From Burkholderia cepacia (GTDB lineage: Bacteria; Pseudomonadota; Gammaproteobacteria; Burkholderiales; Burkholderiaceae): a stretch of DNA of 64,000 bases. Shown here piece after piece: positions 26,738 through 36,534 of the stretch (position 1 is the stretch's first letter; the number at the start of each line of letters is the position of its first letter). Both the position numbers and the translations under genes were made by a program. A model generated the notes under the pieces. The model did not search any database. It was not told where the DNA came from and saw only the letters and a program-made list of their open reading frames with translations. The stretch lies in contig NZ_LDWR01000006.1 of assembly GCF_001039005.1 (NCBI RefSeq), forward strand, positions 1 through 64,000, written 5' to 3'.

Positions 26738-27454
26738 GTGGCGCAACGGGATTCCACGGGTGGGAAATTGACGGACATCGAAGAACTTTCGCTTCATCGG
26801 GACAGCCGCTTCTGGCAGCTGTCGCCGGTGAAATGGTGGATCCAGGGGCACGGGCGCGACGGTTATTCGTTCCGTCTGCTGCTGGTTCCGCTGGTCATCG
26901 TGTGCGTGCTCGAATTCGTCTGCGTGATGCTCGATGCGCTGTACAGCGGCATCCTCGTCAGCGCGGTCGCGACGCTGTTCCTCGGCATCGCCGGGTATTA
27001 CGGCGCGCAGCGCGAATGGCTGGTGACGTCCGCGACCACGCGTGCGCTGGTGAAGGCGCGCATGAAGAAGGCGTCCGAGCGGTTCTCGTCGCTCGGCGTG
27101 GGCGCGACCGTGCTGGCGATCTTCGTCGCCGCGACGTCGCTGTCGCTCGCGATGTCGGGCCAGCCGATGCTGGACAGCGTGTCGAAGGACGCGGTGTCGA
27201 TGTTCATCGCCTTGGTGTTCCTGCCGGTGTATGTGTCCGGCGCGGTGCGCAAGCTGGCGATCGCGCGGGTCGAGGAACTCGAGGCGCTGCGCAACGCAAC
27301 CGTCGGCACGAAGCTGAAGTTCGACCGGGCCGGCGCCGTGCGCGCGGTCGTCGTGCGGGGCGCGGCGGGGAAAGGGACGGTGTCCGTGACGCAATACACG
27401 GTGCTCGGGTTCAGCCCGCCGCTCGAACAGGTCGGGCGCGAGCCGCACGCGTGA
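26738..27454 (+). CDS. Hypothetical membrane protein
   Basis: About 238 residues. Two hydrophobic hairpins (LLLVPLVIVCVLEFVCVMLD with the following VSAVATLFLGIAGYYGA, then VGATVLAIFVAATSLSLAM with SMFIALVFLPVYVSGAV) suggest four membrane segments, with a charged cytoplasmic loop between them and a soluble tail. No known domain is recognised. The start is uncertain: GTG at 26738 or TTG at 26768; the open frame reaches back to 26672, but that part overlaps the operator. It is convergent with the sensor-kinase gene, 10 bp away. Confidence 0.55.
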   Translation: MAQRDSTGGKLTDIEELSLHRDSRFWQLSPVKWWIQGHGRDGYSFRLLLVPLVIVCVLEFVCVMLDALYSGILVSAVATLFLGIAGYYGAQREWLVTSATTRALVKARMKKASERFSSLGVGATVLAIFVAATSLSLAMSGQPMLDSVSKDAVSMFIALVFLPVYVSGAVRKLAIARVEELEALRNATVGTKLKFDRAGAVRAVVVRGAAGKGTVSVTQYTVLGFSPPLEQVGREPHA

Positions 27455-27464
27455 CGGCGGCGGC

Positions 27465-28550
27465 TCAGGCCGGAAAGCGTTCGTCCTCTCGCGCCGGCAC
27501 GAGGTGATCGGGCCACTGCACCTCGAACCGCGTACCGCCGGCGCCCGTCGGCACGCAGACGGCTTCGCCGTGGTGCGCATGCGCGATTGCCGCGACGACG
27601 GCGAGCCCGAGGCCGCTGCCGCCGGGTTGCGATTCGTCGACGCGCCTGAATGCCTGGAACACATGCGGTGCGAAGTCGGCCGGGATGCCGGGGCCGTCGT
27701 CCTCGACGCGCAGCCGGCACATCCCGTCTTCGATGCGCGTCTGGATCCGGATCGCGCCGGGCACCGCATGGCGGCGCGCATTCTCCAGCAGCGCCAGCAA
27801 CGCTTGGCGGATACGGACCGGGTCGCAGCGCATGGGCCGCGCGTCGAGATCGAGCACCGGATGCTGGCCGGCGGCCTGCAGCGCGTGCGCGAACAGGTCG
27901 ACCACGGCGCGCACGTCGGCGGCGAGGTCGGTGTCGCGGATCTCGATGCTCAGGTGGCCGCTATCGGCGAGGCTGACCACGCGCAGGTCCTCGATCAACC
28001 GCGTCAATCCTTCGACCTGCGCGAGCAGGCTGCGATACAGCGCCTCGCTGGGTGTAAACACGCCTTCGGCGAGCCCCTGCAGCCGCCCGCGCAGCACCGT
28101 GACGGGCGTGCGCAGTTCGTGCGCGATCGCGGCGTTCCAGAACGTCTGTTCGTCGGTCACGCGCTGCAGTTCGCTCGCGAGCGCGTTGAAGTTGTCGGCG
28201 AGCAGCGCGGCCTCGTGCAGCGAACGGTCGCCGGCGACGGCGCGCGCGCCGAGATCGCCGCGCGCGACCCGGCGGATGCTGTCCGTTACCGAGTTGAGCG
28301 GGACGAGGATGCGGCGCGACAGATGGATCGCGACGAACACCGCGAGCGCGAGGCCGACCAGCGTGGTCGAGATCAGCCACACCCATTCCGGCCCGGTCGG
28401 CAGCCACTCGGACTGGTTGAATTCCGTGGGCCAGTACTTGAATGCGAAGTAGTAGAACGTGTAGGCCGTCACGACCATCAGCAGCGTCACGGCAAACACC
28501 ATCGCGCCCATCGTCAGCGCGATCTGGCGGCTCAGCCCGTCGAGCTTCAT
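27465..28550 (-). CDS. Sensor histidine kinase (BaeS-like)
   Basis: 361 residues. Two membrane helices (about 10-35 and 56-78) flank a short periplasmic loop, and a HAMP domain follows to about 132. The phosphoacceptor is His144 in 'NAAIAHELRTPVTVLRG'. The ATPase domain shows the N box (LLALLENARRHA), DDGPGIP and GGSGLGLAVV. It would autophosphorylate on an envelope signal and pass phosphate to the regulator encoded just upstream. The ATG overlaps that gene's stop by four bases. Confidence 0.9.
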   Translation of the reverse strand: MKLDGLSRQIALTMGAMVFAVTLLMVVTAYTFYYFAFKYWPTEFNQSEWLPTGPEWVWLISTTLVGLALAVFVAIHLSRRILVPLNSVTDSIRRVARGDLGARAVAGDRSLHEAALLADNFNALASELQRVTDEQTFWNAAIAHELRTPVTVLRGRLQGLAEGVFTPSEALYRSLLAQVEGLTRLIEDLRVVSLADSGHLSIEIRDTDLAADVRAVVDLFAHALQAAGQHPVLDLDARPMRCDPVRIRQALLALLENARRHAVPGAIRIQTRIEDGMCRLRVEDDGPGIPADFAPHVFQAFRRVDESQPGGSGLGLAVVAAIAHAHHGEAVCVPTGAGGTRFEVQWPDHLVPAREDERFPA

Positions 28551-29284
28551 TCGCCGCCCCAGAGCTTGTAGCCGACCCCGCGTACGCTGACCGGCACGCC
28601 CGCGACGCCGAGATCGTCGAGTTTCTTGCGCAGCTTGCTGACGTGGCTGTCGACCGTGCGCTCCAGCGCATCGCCTTCCGGCAAGCAGGTGGCCATCAGC
28701 TCGCCGCGGCTGAACACGCGGCGCGGCGCGCGCGCGAGCTGCGCGAGCAGCTTGAATTCGGTGAGCGTCAGCGCGAGCGTGTGCCGGGTGTTGCCGACCT
28801 CGACCGTCGCCTCGTGGCGTTCGAGATCGATCTCGAACGGCGCGGCGCGCAGCACGCGCTGTTCTTCCTGGCGGGAACCTGCCATCGAGCGGCGCAGCAC
28901 GGCCTGTGCGCGCGCAACGACTTCGGCGGGGTTGAACGGCTTGACCACGTAGTCGTCGGCGCCGATGCGCAGCCCGGTCAGCTTGTCGATGTCCTGGTCG
29001 AGCGCGGTCAGCATGATGACGGGCGTGTCGCCGCGATGGCGGATCTCGGCGAGCACCTTCCAGCCGTCGACGTGCGGCATCTGCACGTCGAGCAGCACGA
29101 GGTCGGGCTTGAGCGACAGGTGCAGCTCCAGCGCGCGGCGGCCGTCGGCGGCGTGCACGGTGCGCAGGCCGCTGCGCGCGAAATAGGCGATCAGGATCTC
29201 GGCGATCTCGGGTTCGTCCTCGGCGATGAGGACGAGCGCCTGGGCGCCCTGGCCGGCGCCGGAAGAGGAAGAAAGTTCGGGCAT
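28547..29284 (-). CDS. OmpR-type response regulator (BaeR-like)
   Basis: 245 residues. The receiver domain has an acidic pocket at about 22-24 (AEDE), phosphorylatable Asp66 (DLVLLDVQMPHVDG) and Lys in DDYVVKPFNP. The C-terminal winged helix is of OmpR/PhoB type (LTLTEFKLLAQLARAP...DSHVSKLRKKLDD...VRGVGYKLW). It is the cognate partner of the overlapping kinase gene. The start at 29284 gives a short Ser-rich lead before the receiver domain; a longer frame to 29443 lacks support. Confidence 0.9.
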   Translation of the reverse strand: MPELSSSSGAGQGAQALVLIAEDEPEIAEILIAYFARSGLRTVHAADGRRALELHLSLKPDLVLLDVQMPHVDGWKVLAEIRHRGDTPVIMLTALDQDIDKLTGLRIGADDYVVKPFNPAEVVARAQAVLRRSMAGSRQEEQRVLRAAPFEIDLERHEATVEVGNTRHTLALTLTEFKLLAQLARAPRRVFSRGELMATCLPEGDALERTVDSHVSKLRKKLDDLGVAGVPVSVRGVGYKLWGGE

Positions 29285-29488
29285 GGCCACGCGTTCAGAT
29301 CCATCGGGGTTCCATCGAGTCGCCATACTACCGCACGGGCCGCGCCATCGAACGCAGACGGATGGCCGCCTGGATCTGCGGGCAGGCGGTACGTGACGGG
29401 TTGGCACTCGATCCGTCACAGGTGCGACGCGGCGACGACGCATGACCGGCGGCGGGCGGCGTTGGCAGGCGCTCGCGCTTGGCCCGCA

Positions 29489-30349
29489 TCATCGTGGCGC
29501 GGCAAACGACGCCACGATCTCGTCGATCGCCGCGCGGATGCGCGCGGTGTGGCGCAGGTCGCGGTGCGTGACGAGCCAGACCTCGTAAGGCGCCTGCCTC
29601 ACGCGCTCCGGCCACAGGCGGACGAGCCCGTCGCGCTCGCCCATGTAGACGGGAATCTCGCCGATGCCGAGGCCCGAGCGCACCGCGGCGCGCGCCATCA
29701 GGTTCGAGTTCATGCGCCCGCCGTCGATCGGCTCGCCGGCGAGGGTCGGCTTGCGGCTGGCGTCGATGTACGGCTGGTAGACAACGAGGTCGTGGCCCGC
29801 GAATGCGTGGCCGCGCTCGGGCTCGCCGTGCCGGTGCAGATAGTCGTGCGACGCGAACAGGCCCATGTCCCAGTGCGCGAGGCGGCGCGCGACCAGATCG
29901 GGGTTGTCGGGCCGCACGGTGCGGATCGCAATGTCGGCTTCGCGCTTCGCGAGATTCAGGATTTGCGACGACGTGTTCAGCGCGAAGGATACGTCGGGAT
30001 GCTTCGCATGCAGCCGCGCGATCGACGGCATCACGAACTCGATCGCGAGCGCATCGGTCGTCGTGATCTTCACCTCGCCGGCGAGCCGCCGGTCGACACC
30101 CTGCGTCAGCCGGACCAGCTCGTGCGCATGTTGCTCCATCGCCTCGGCGGCGCGCAGCGCCAGTTCGCCGACCGGCGTGGGCAGATAGCCTTTCGACGAG
30201 CGCAGGAACAGCGTCGCGCCGAGCATGTGCTCGAGCGTCGCGAGCCGTCGCCCGACCGTTGCCTGATCGACGCCGAGCGTCTGTGCCGCGCGACGCAGTG
30301 TGCGTTCGCGATGAATCGCGAGGAATACGCGCGCGTCGTCCCAATTCAT
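29489..30349 (-). CDS. LysR-family regulator, divergent from the quinone oxidoreductase gene
   Basis: 286 residues. The helix-turn-helix is at the N-terminus (DDARVFLAIHRERTLRRAAQTLGVDQATVGRRLATLE) and the inducer domain follows. This is the single-domain-swap type whose HTH carries DQATVGRR rather than the common QPAVS. The start at 30349 is preferred; an ATG seven codons earlier (30370) is possible. It is divergent from the oxidoreductase gene with about 160 bp between, the classical arrangement for a LysR protein and its target. Confidence 0.85.
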   Translation of the reverse strand: MNWDDARVFLAIHRERTLRRAAQTLGVDQATVGRRLATLEHMLGATLFLRSSKGYLPTPVGELALRAAEAMEQHAHELVRLTQGVDRRLAGEVKITTTDALAIEFVMPSIARLHAKHPDVSFALNTSSQILNLAKREADIAIRTVRPDNPDLVARRLAHWDMGLFASHDYLHRHGEPERGHAFAGHDLVVYQPYIDASRKPTLAGEPIDGGRMNSNLMARAAVRSGLGIGEIPVYMGERDGLVRLWPERVRQAPYEVWLVTHRDLRHTARIRAAIDEIVASFAAPR

Positions 30350-30510
30350 CGTTTGTCCCGACTGATGCATTTTTGCATTCCCCGATCGGCAATTCGCTGC
30401 GTGCCCGCGAGCGGCATCGCCCATAGACTGGCCTCACACACATTGCGATGCGGCGATTCGGGGATGGCCCACGAATCGACAGTGCATCGACGAACGTTGA
30501 GGATCATATC

Positions 30511-31581
30511 GTGAGTGACGATGCCCAAACCCTCCCCGCCGACATGACCGCGATCGAGATCGTGCGTCCCGGCGGCCCCGAAGTGCTCGTACCGGCCACG
30601 CGCGCCGTGCCGTTGCCGGGCCCCGGCGAAGTGCTGATCCGGATTCACGCGGCCGGCGTAAACGGCCCCGACGTATTCCAGCGCAAGGGGCTGTACGATC
30701 CGCCGCCCGGCGCGTCCGACATTCCCGGCCTCGAGATCGCCGGCGACGTCGTCGCGGTCGGGCGCGACGTCACGCGGTTCGTTGTCGGCGATCGTGTCTG
30801 CGCGCTGATTCCGGGCGGCGGCTACGCGGAATACGCGGTGGCGAACGAGAGCAACACGCTCGCGATTCCCGACGGCCTCGGCATGGCCGAAGCGGCGGCG
30901 CTGCCGGAGACCTTCATGACGGTCTGGCTGAACCTGTTCCAGCGCGGCCGGTTCGAAGCCGGCGAGAGCGTGCTGATCCACGGCGGCGCGTCGGGGATCG
31001 GCACGACGGCGACGATGCTGGCGAAGGCGTTCGGCGCGTCGACGATCATCACCACTGTCGGCTCGGACGCGCAGCGCGACGCGAGCATGCGGCTCGGCGC
31101 GGATCTCGCGATCGACTACCGCAGCGAGGATTTCGTCGAGGAGGTCGCGCGCTTCACGGGCGGCAAGGGCGTCGACGTGATCGTCGACATCATTGCCGGC
31201 GACTACGTCGCGCGCAATTTCGCGGCGGCCGCGATCAACGGCCGCATCGTGCAGATCGGCGTGATCAAGGGCCCCGCGAAGGAGCTCGACCTGTTTCCGA
31301 TGCTGACGAAGCGGCTCACGCACATCGGCTCGACGCTGCGCTCGCGCACCTACGCGGAGAAGGCGCAGATCATTCGCGAACTCGAAGAGGCCGTGTGGCC
31401 GCTGATCCGGCAAGGGGCCGTCAAGCCGCAGGTTTACCGGCTGTTCGATTTTCGCGACGCGCGCAGCGCACACGAGCTGATGGATTCGGGCCGCCACGTC
31501 GGCAAGATCGTACTGGTGACGCCCGCGGCGGAACGATCGCTGCAGGCGGCCGTCGACGGAAGCGCCACGCATTCCGCGTGA
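30511..31581 (+). CDS. NAD(P)H:quinone oxidoreductase (PIG3/zeta-crystallin type)
   Basis: 356 residues of the zinc-independent MDR family. N-terminal GroES-like fold (GEVLIRIHAAGVNGPDVFQRKG), NADP fold with 'VLIHGGASGIGTTATMLAKAFGA', and the family motif 'AALPETFMTVWLNLFQ'. No catalytic zinc ligands are present. It reduces quinones or enones with NADPH. The GTG at 30511 is selected because GAGG lies just before it and the conserved domain starts soon after. Its likely regulator is the divergent LysR protein. Confidence 0.85.
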   Translation: MSDDAQTLPADMTAIEIVRPGGPEVLVPATRAVPLPGPGEVLIRIHAAGVNGPDVFQRKGLYDPPPGASDIPGLEIAGDVVAVGRDVTRFVVGDRVCALIPGGGYAEYAVANESNTLAIPDGLGMAEAAALPETFMTVWLNLFQRGRFEAGESVLIHGGASGIGTTATMLAKAFGASTIITTVGSDAQRDASMRLGADLAIDYRSEDFVEEVARFTGGKGVDVIVDIIAGDYVARNFAAAAINGRIVQIGVIKGPAKELDLFPMLTKRLTHIGSTLRSRTYAEKAQIIRELEEAVWPLIRQGAVKPQVYRLFDFRDARSAHELMDSGRHVGKIVLVTPAAERSLQAAVDGSATHSA

Positions 31582-31870
31582 CCGGCCGGCGCTCGATGTC
31601 GAACACGCTGCGCGCCGGGCCGATCACGGACGAATCGCAGGACAGGGCCGCGGTGGGCGCGGCCCGCCAGGTAGCGGGCGTGACGTCGGTGAAGAGCAGG
31701 CCCCAACTGCATCGGGAGGGCGGCCGGTAACGGCCAGCGCTTGCCATATCCCCGGGCGCAAGCGTCCGGGGAGGGAATTCACAGGGTGAATACCCGAAGA
31801 TTCAGGAAATAAAGTTTAAAAATGCACACCCGCTGGCTATGCTGAATCCTTCTGATCCGGCGGGCATGCG
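31582..31870. other. Intergenic region with a hairpin and a promoter
   Basis: No gene supported. A GC-rich hairpin (arms 31750-31755 and 31766-31771) may end transcription of the oxidoreductase gene, although it lacks a T-run. An AT-richer stretch follows (31799-31825) and holds the promoter listed separately. Confidence 0.4.
31815..31843 (+). promoter_or_regulatory. Predicted sigma-70 promoter of the phosphatase/acyl-CoA dehydrogenase operon
   Basis: TTTAAA at 31815-31820, a 17-base spacer, and TATGCT at 31838-31843, about 27 bp before the first ATG. It lies in a local AT-rich stretch, unusual for this window. Confidence 0.5.
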
Positions 31871-32545
31871 ATGGCTGAACTCTTTCTGGTACGGCACGGG
31901 CAGGCGTCGTTCGGCACGGACGACTACGACCGGCTCTCCGTGGCCGGCGAGCAGCAGGGCGTCTGGCTCGGCGAATACTTCGCGCGGCAGGGCCTGACGT
32001 TCGACCGCGTGATCTGCGGCACGCTGAGCCGGCATGCGCAGACGGTCGACGCGATCCTGCGCGGGATGGGCCGCGAAGGCGCGCCGGTCGACCGCCATCC
32101 GGGCCTGAACGAATACGACTTCCACGGGCTGTTCGCGGCGGCGGCCGGCGACTATCCGGAGATCGCGCGGCTCGCGGCCGGATCGATGAAGGAGCATTTC
32201 CGCGCGCTCCGGCAGGTGCTGCAGCTGTGGTCCGAGGACCAGCTCGGCGACGCGGCGCCCGAGACCTGGGCGCACTTCCAGCAGCGCGTCGCCGATGCGC
32301 GCGCCGCGATCCGCCACGGCGGCGGCCAGCGCGTGCTCGCGGTGAGCTCCGGCGGCCCGATCGCGGTCACCGTGCAGCAGGTGCTCGCGGCGCCGCCGTC
32401 GAGCGCGATCGCGCTGAACCTGCAGATCCGCAACAGCAGTCTTTCGCAGTTTTTCTTCAACGCCGATGCATTCCACCTCGCGTCGTTCAACGGCATCCCG
32501 CATCTGGAGGATCCCGAACGACACGCGCTGCGAACCTACGGCTGA
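31871..32545 (+). CDS. Histidine phosphatase (phosphoglycerate mutase-like)
   Basis: 224 residues. The phosphohistidine motif is at the start (LFLVRHGQASFG, His9) and the second catalytic His sits in the C-terminal half around 'VLAVSSGGPIAV'; the usual second His of that motif is not obvious, so activity is probable but unproven. It heads an operon with an APH-type kinase and an acyl-CoA dehydrogenase. In animal ACAD10 a phosphatase-like HAD domain is fused to the kinase; here an unrelated phosphatase takes that position. The next gene begins 19 bp on. Confidence 0.75.
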   Translation: MAELFLVRHGQASFGTDDYDRLSVAGEQQGVWLGEYFARQGLTFDRVICGTLSRHAQTVDAILRGMGREGAPVDRHPGLNEYDFHGLFAAAAGDYPEIARLAAGSMKEHFRALRQVLQLWSEDQLGDAAPETWAHFQQRVADARAAIRHGGGQRVLAVSSGGPIAVTVQQVLAAPPSSAIALNLQIRNSSLSQFFFNADAFHLASFNGIPHLEDPERHALRTYG

Positions 32546-32564
32546 CCCACGAACGATCGCGACG

Positions 32565-33596
32565 ATGACGAACCCTTCCCAGCAACTCGACGTAGCCCGC
32601 CTCACTCCCTATCTGGAAGCGCACGTGCCGGGCTTCGAAGGCCCGGTCGACCTGGAGAAGTTTGCCGGCGGCCAGTCGAATCCGACTTTCCTGCTGCACG
32701 CGAAGAGCGGCCGCTACGTGCTGCGCCGCCAGCCGCCGGGCGAACTGCTGAAATCCGCGCATGCGGTCGATCGCGAATTCCGCGTGCTGACCGCGCTGTC
32801 GGGCACCGCGGTGCCGGTCGCGCGGCCATATCACCTCTGCGAAGACCGCGACGTGATCGGCAGCCTGTTCTACGTGATGAGTTTCGAGGATGGCCGGATC
32901 TTCTGGGATCCCGCGCTGCCGGAACTGCCGAAGGCCGATCGCGCGACGTGCTACGACGCGCTGCTGCAGACGATGGCCGCGCTGCACGACGTCGATGTCG
33001 ACGCAGTGGGCCTGGCTGACTACGGCCGCCCCGGCAACTACTTCGAGCGCCAGATCGGCGTATGGACGAAGCAGTATCGCGCGGCCGAAACCGAGCGCCT
33101 CGACGCGATGGAGACGCTGATCGACTGGCTGCCGAAAGCGTGCCCCGAAGATACGGGCCGGTCGGCGCTGGTGCACGGCGACTTCCGGATCGACAACCTG
33201 ATGTTCGCGCGCGACGGTTATCGCGTGCAGGCCGTGCTCGACTGGGAACTGTCGACGCTCGGCAATCCGCTCGCCGATCTCGCGTATTTCTGCATGTGCC
33301 TGCGGCTGCCGTCCGGCGGGCAGGTGCGCGGGCTCGCGGGCCAGGATCGCGACGAACTCGGCATCCCGGACGAAGCGGCGATCGTCGCGCGTTATTGCGA
33401 ACTGCGCGGGATCGAGCCGATCCGCGACTGGCACTTCTATCTCGCGTTCAGTTTCTTCCGGCTCGCGTCGATCGCGCAGGGCGTGAAGGCGCGCGCGCTG
33501 CAGGGCAACGCGTCGAGCGAGCAGGCGCTGCGTGTCGGCGCGATGGCCGGGCGGCTGGCCGAACTGGCCGTGAGCGTGATCGACGCGCATCGCTGA
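32565..33596 (+). CDS. APH-family kinase (ACAD10/11 or LvaA-like)
   Basis: 343 residues. The kinase fold shows 'FAGGQSNPTFLLHAKSGRYVLRRQPPG', the catalytic loop 'LVHGDFRIDNLMF' and the metal site 'VLDWELSTLGNPLADLAY'. This subgroup is linked to acyl-CoA dehydrogenases, not to drug resistance: in ACAD10/11 it is fused to the dehydrogenase, and in the levulinate pathway LvaA phosphorylates 4-hydroxyacyl-CoA before elimination. With an acyl-CoA dehydrogenase gene four positions on, that reaction is the best inference. Confidence 0.8.
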   Translation: MTNPSQQLDVARLTPYLEAHVPGFEGPVDLEKFAGGQSNPTFLLHAKSGRYVLRRQPPGELLKSAHAVDREFRVLTALSGTAVPVARPYHLCEDRDVIGSLFYVMSFEDGRIFWDPALPELPKADRATCYDALLQTMAALHDVDVDAVGLADYGRPGNYFERQIGVWTKQYRAAETERLDAMETLIDWLPKACPEDTGRSALVHGDFRIDNLMFARDGYRVQAVLDWELSTLGNPLADLAYFCMCLRLPSGGQVRGLAGQDRDELGIPDEAAIVARYCELRGIEPIRDWHFYLAFSFFRLASIAQGVKARALQGNASSEQALRVGAMAGRLAELAVSVIDAHR

Positions 33597-33656
33597 ACGC
33601 GCCGCGATCGTCACGCGGCGACAACGACACACCCATCAATGGAGGAGCGAGACAAC

Positions 33657-34421
33657 ATGGCAACGGATCTGTTCGACCTGACCGGCAAGATCGCGCTGGT
33701 GACGGGCGCGAGCCGCGGCATCGGCGAGGAAATCGCGAAACTGCTCGCGGAGCAGGGCGCACACGTGATCGTGTCGAGCCGCAAGCTCGACGATTGCCAG
33801 GCCGTGGCCGACGCGATCGTCGCGGCGGGCGGCCGCGCCGAGGCGCTGGCCTGCCACGTCGGCCGGCTGGAAGATATCGCCGCGACGTTCGAGCATATCC
33901 GCGGCAAGCACGGGCGGCTCGACATCCTCGTGAACAACGCGGCCGCGAACCCGTATTTCGGGCACATCCTCGATACGGATCTCGCCGCGTACGAGAAGAC
34001 CGTCGACGTGAACATCCGCGGCTACTTCTTCATGTCGGTCGAGGCCGGCAAGCTGATGAAGGCGCACGGCGGCGGCGCGATCGTCAACACGGCGTCGGTG
34101 AACGCGCTGCAGCCGGGCGACCGGCAAGGCATCTACTCGATCACGAAGGCGGCCGTCGTCAACATGACGAAGGCGTTCGCGAAGGAATGCGGGCCGCTGG
34201 GCATCCGCGTGAATGCGCTGCTGCCGGGGCTGACCAAGACGAAGTTCGCCGGCGCGCTGTTCGCCGACAAGGACATCTACGAGAACTGGATGGCGAAGAT
34301 CCCGCTGCGCCGCCACGCGGAGCCGCGCGAAATGGCCGGCACCGTGCTGTATCTCGTGTCGGACGCGGCGAGCTACACGAATGGCGAGTGCATCGTCGTC
34401 GACGGCGGCCTGACGATCTGA
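33657..34421 (+). CDS. Short-chain dehydrogenase/reductase, first of two
   Basis: 254 residues. Classical SDR: cofactor loop TGASRGIG at 15-22, NNAA motif, and active site Y-x-x-x-K in 'GIYSITKAAVVNMT'. A strong GGAGGAG lies before the ATG at 33657. It probably acts on a 3- or 4-hydroxyacyl or ketoacyl-CoA in this operon. It is followed by a second SDR gene after 7 bp. Confidence 0.85.
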   Translation: MATDLFDLTGKIALVTGASRGIGEEIAKLLAEQGAHVIVSSRKLDDCQAVADAIVAAGGRAEALACHVGRLEDIAATFEHIRGKHGRLDILVNNAAANPYFGHILDTDLAAYEKTVDVNIRGYFFMSVEAGKLMKAHGGGAIVNTASVNALQPGDRQGIYSITKAAVVNMTKAFAKECGPLGIRVNALLPGLTKTKFAGALFADKDIYENWMAKIPLRRHAEPREMAGTVLYLVSDAASYTNGECIVVDGGLTI

Positions 34422-34428
34422 GCGCGCG

Positions 34429-35187
34429 ATGAAACTCGACAGCTACGCCGGGCAGGCCGTGATGATCACCGGCGCCGCAAGCGGCTTCGGCGCGTTGCTC
34501 GCGACCGAACTGGCGGCGATGGGCGCGCGGCTCGCGCTCGGCGACCTGAACGGCGCAGCGCTCGAACGCGTGGCCGCGCCGTTGCGCGCGGCCGGCGCCG
34601 ACGTGATCGCGCAGCACTGCGACGTGCGGGTCGAAGCGGACGTCGCGTCGCTGGTGCACGCGGCCGCCGCGCGCTTCGGGCGGCTCGACGTCGGCATCAA
34701 CAACGCGGGCATCGCACCGCCGATGAAGGCGCTGATCGACACCGACGAAGCCGATCTCGACCTGAGCTTCGCGGTGAACGCGAAGGGCGTGTTCTTCGGG
34801 ATGAAGCACCAGATCCGCCAGATGCTCGCGCAGCACGAGGGCGTGATCCTGAACGTCGCGTCGATGGCCGGGCTCGGCGGCGCGCCGAAGCTGGCCGCGT
34901 ACGCGGCGTCGAAGCATGCGGTGGTCGGGCTCACGAAAACGGCCGCGCTCGAATATGCGCGCCACGGCATCCGCGTGAACGCGGTGTGCCCGTTCTACAG
35001 CACGACGCCGATGGTCACCGACGGCGAGATCGGCGACCGCCAGGACTTTCTCGCGCAGGGCTCGCCGATGAAGCGGCTCGGCCGGCCCGACGAAATTGTC
35101 GCGACGATGCTGATGCTGTGCGCGAAGGAAAACACTTATCTGACCGGGCAGGCCGTCGCCGTCGACGGCGGTGTCTCGGCCTTCTGA
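34429..35187 (+). CDS. Short-chain dehydrogenase/reductase, second of two
   Basis: 252 residues. Cofactor loop TGAASGFG, the NNAG motif (INNAGIAPP) and the active site 'YAASKHAVVGL'. Sequence differs clearly from the preceding SDR, so this is not a recent duplicate; the pair may act on different chain positions. It shares the operon with acyl-CoA dehydrogenase and kinase genes. Confidence 0.85.
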   Translation: MKLDSYAGQAVMITGAASGFGALLATELAAMGARLALGDLNGAALERVAAPLRAAGADVIAQHCDVRVEADVASLVHAAAARFGRLDVGINNAGIAPPMKALIDTDEADLDLSFAVNAKGVFFGMKHQIRQMLAQHEGVILNVASMAGLGGAPKLAAYAASKHAVVGLTKTAALEYARHGIRVNAVCPFYSTTPMVTDGEIGDRQDFLAQGSPMKRLGRPDEIVATMLMLCAKENTYLTGQAVAVDGGVSAF

Positions 35188-35220
35188 CCGAACGGAACAC
35201 GGAATCTCGAGGAGTCGATC

Positions 35221-36465
35221 ATGGACTTTGGCTACACCCCGAAAGTGGAAGAACTGCGCGAGCGCGTGCGGGCATTCATGGACGCGCACATCGTGCCGCG
35301 CATCCGCCAGTGGAACGATGAAGTGCATGCGGGCCAGTATCCCGTGTCGTTCATGGAGGAGCTGAAGGAACGCGCGAAGGCGGAAGGGCTGTGGAACCTG
35401 TTCCTGCCGCACCTGAAGGACGACGAGCCCGGCATGGGCCTGACGAACCTCGAATACGCGCCGCTCGCCGAGATCATGGGGCGCGTGAGCTGGGCGTCGG
35501 AGGTGTTCAACTGCAACGCGCCGGACACCGGCAACATGGAGCTGCTGCACATGTTCGCGACGCCCGAACAGCGCGAACAGTGGCTGCTGCCGCTGCTGCG
35601 CGGCGAGATTCGCTCGGCGTTCGCGATGACGGAGCCCGACGTGGCGTCGTCGGATGCGACGAACATCACGACGCGCATCGAGCGCGTGGGCGACGAGTAC
35701 GTGATCAACGGCCGCAAGTGGTTCATCACGAACGCCGCGCATCCGAACTGCAAGATCTTCATCGTGATGGGCAAGACCGATCCCGAGGCGGCGTCGCACC
35801 AGCAGCAGAGCATGATTCTCGTGCCGCGCGACACGCCGGGCGTGACGATCGTGCGCAACATCACGGTGGTCAATCACCACGCGCCGGAAGGGCACTGCGA
35901 GATCACGTTCGACAACGTGCGCGTGCCGGCGCGCAACCTGCTCGGCGAGGAAGGCAGCGGCTTCGCGCTCGCGCAGGCGCGCCTCGGGCCGGGCCGCATC
36001 CATCACTGCATGCGCTCGATCGGCGCGGCCGAGCTTGCGCTGGAGCTGATGGTCGACCGCGCGCAGTCGCGCGAGGCGTTCGGCAAGCCGCTGAACCGGC
36101 ACGGCACGATCGGCGAATGGATCGCACGCTCGCGCATCGAGATCGACCAGGCGCGCCTGCTCGTGCTGAAGGCCGCGTGGATGATCGACAAGGTCGGCGC
36201 GAAGGCCGCGCGCAAGGAAATCTCGATGATCAAGGCGCTCGTGCCGACCGTTTATACGGACGTCTGCGACCGTGCGATGCAGGTGTTCGGCGCGGCGGGG
36301 TTGAGCCCCGATACGCCGCTCGCCGATCTGTGGACCTGGGGCCGCGCGCTGCGCTTCGCCGACGGCCCGGACGAGGTGCACCTGCAGGCGATCGCGCGGA
36401 TGGAGATCAAGGACGGCGTGCCGGGTTCGACGGCGGCCTACCTGACGCCGCCGCTGCGCGGTTGA
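35221..36465 (+). CDS. Acyl-CoA dehydrogenase (ACAD10/11 or LvaC-like)
   Basis: 414 residues, the length of a full acyl-CoA dehydrogenase. FAD/substrate-binding signatures are '[21 protein letters not shown]', '[12 protein letters not shown]' and the C-terminal helical bundle with '[18 protein letters not shown]'. The separate APH kinase encoded nearby corresponds to the kinase domain fused to such proteins in eukaryotes. The expected role is removal of the phosphate or hydroxyl from 4-phosphoacyl-CoA to give an enoyl-CoA for beta-oxidation. GAGG precedes the ATG. Confidence 0.85.
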   Translation: MDFGYTPKVEELRERVRAFMDAHIVPRIRQWNDEVHAGQYPVSFMEELKERAKAEGLWNLFLPHLKDDEPGMGLTNLEYAPLAEIMGRVSWASEVFNCNAPDTGNMELLHMFATPEQREQWLLPLLRGEIRSAFAMTEPDVASSDATNITTRIERVGDEYVINGRKWFITNAAHPNCKIFIVMGKTDPEAASHQQQSMILVPRDTPGVTIVRNITVVNHHAPEGHCEITFDNVRVPARNLLGEEGSGFALAQARLGPGRIHHCMRSIGAAELALELMVDRAQSREAFGKPLNRHGTIGEWIARSRIEIDQARLLVLKAAWMIDKVGAKAARKEISMIKALVPTVYTDVCDRAMQVFGAAGLSPDTPLADLWTWGRALRFADGPDEVHLQAIARMEIKDGVPGSTAAYLTPPLRG

Positions 36466-36534
36466 GCGGCGCGCGGCGGCGACATGGACGAACGAGAGGC
36501 GCCCGCCGTAAGATGCCGGCAAGGAGATCCGGCG

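Noticed and set aside
32565..33596. Aminoglycoside phosphotransferase as an antibiotic-resistance gene
   Set aside because: The sequence belongs to the branch linked to acyl-CoA dehydrogenases and sits in an acyl-CoA operon.
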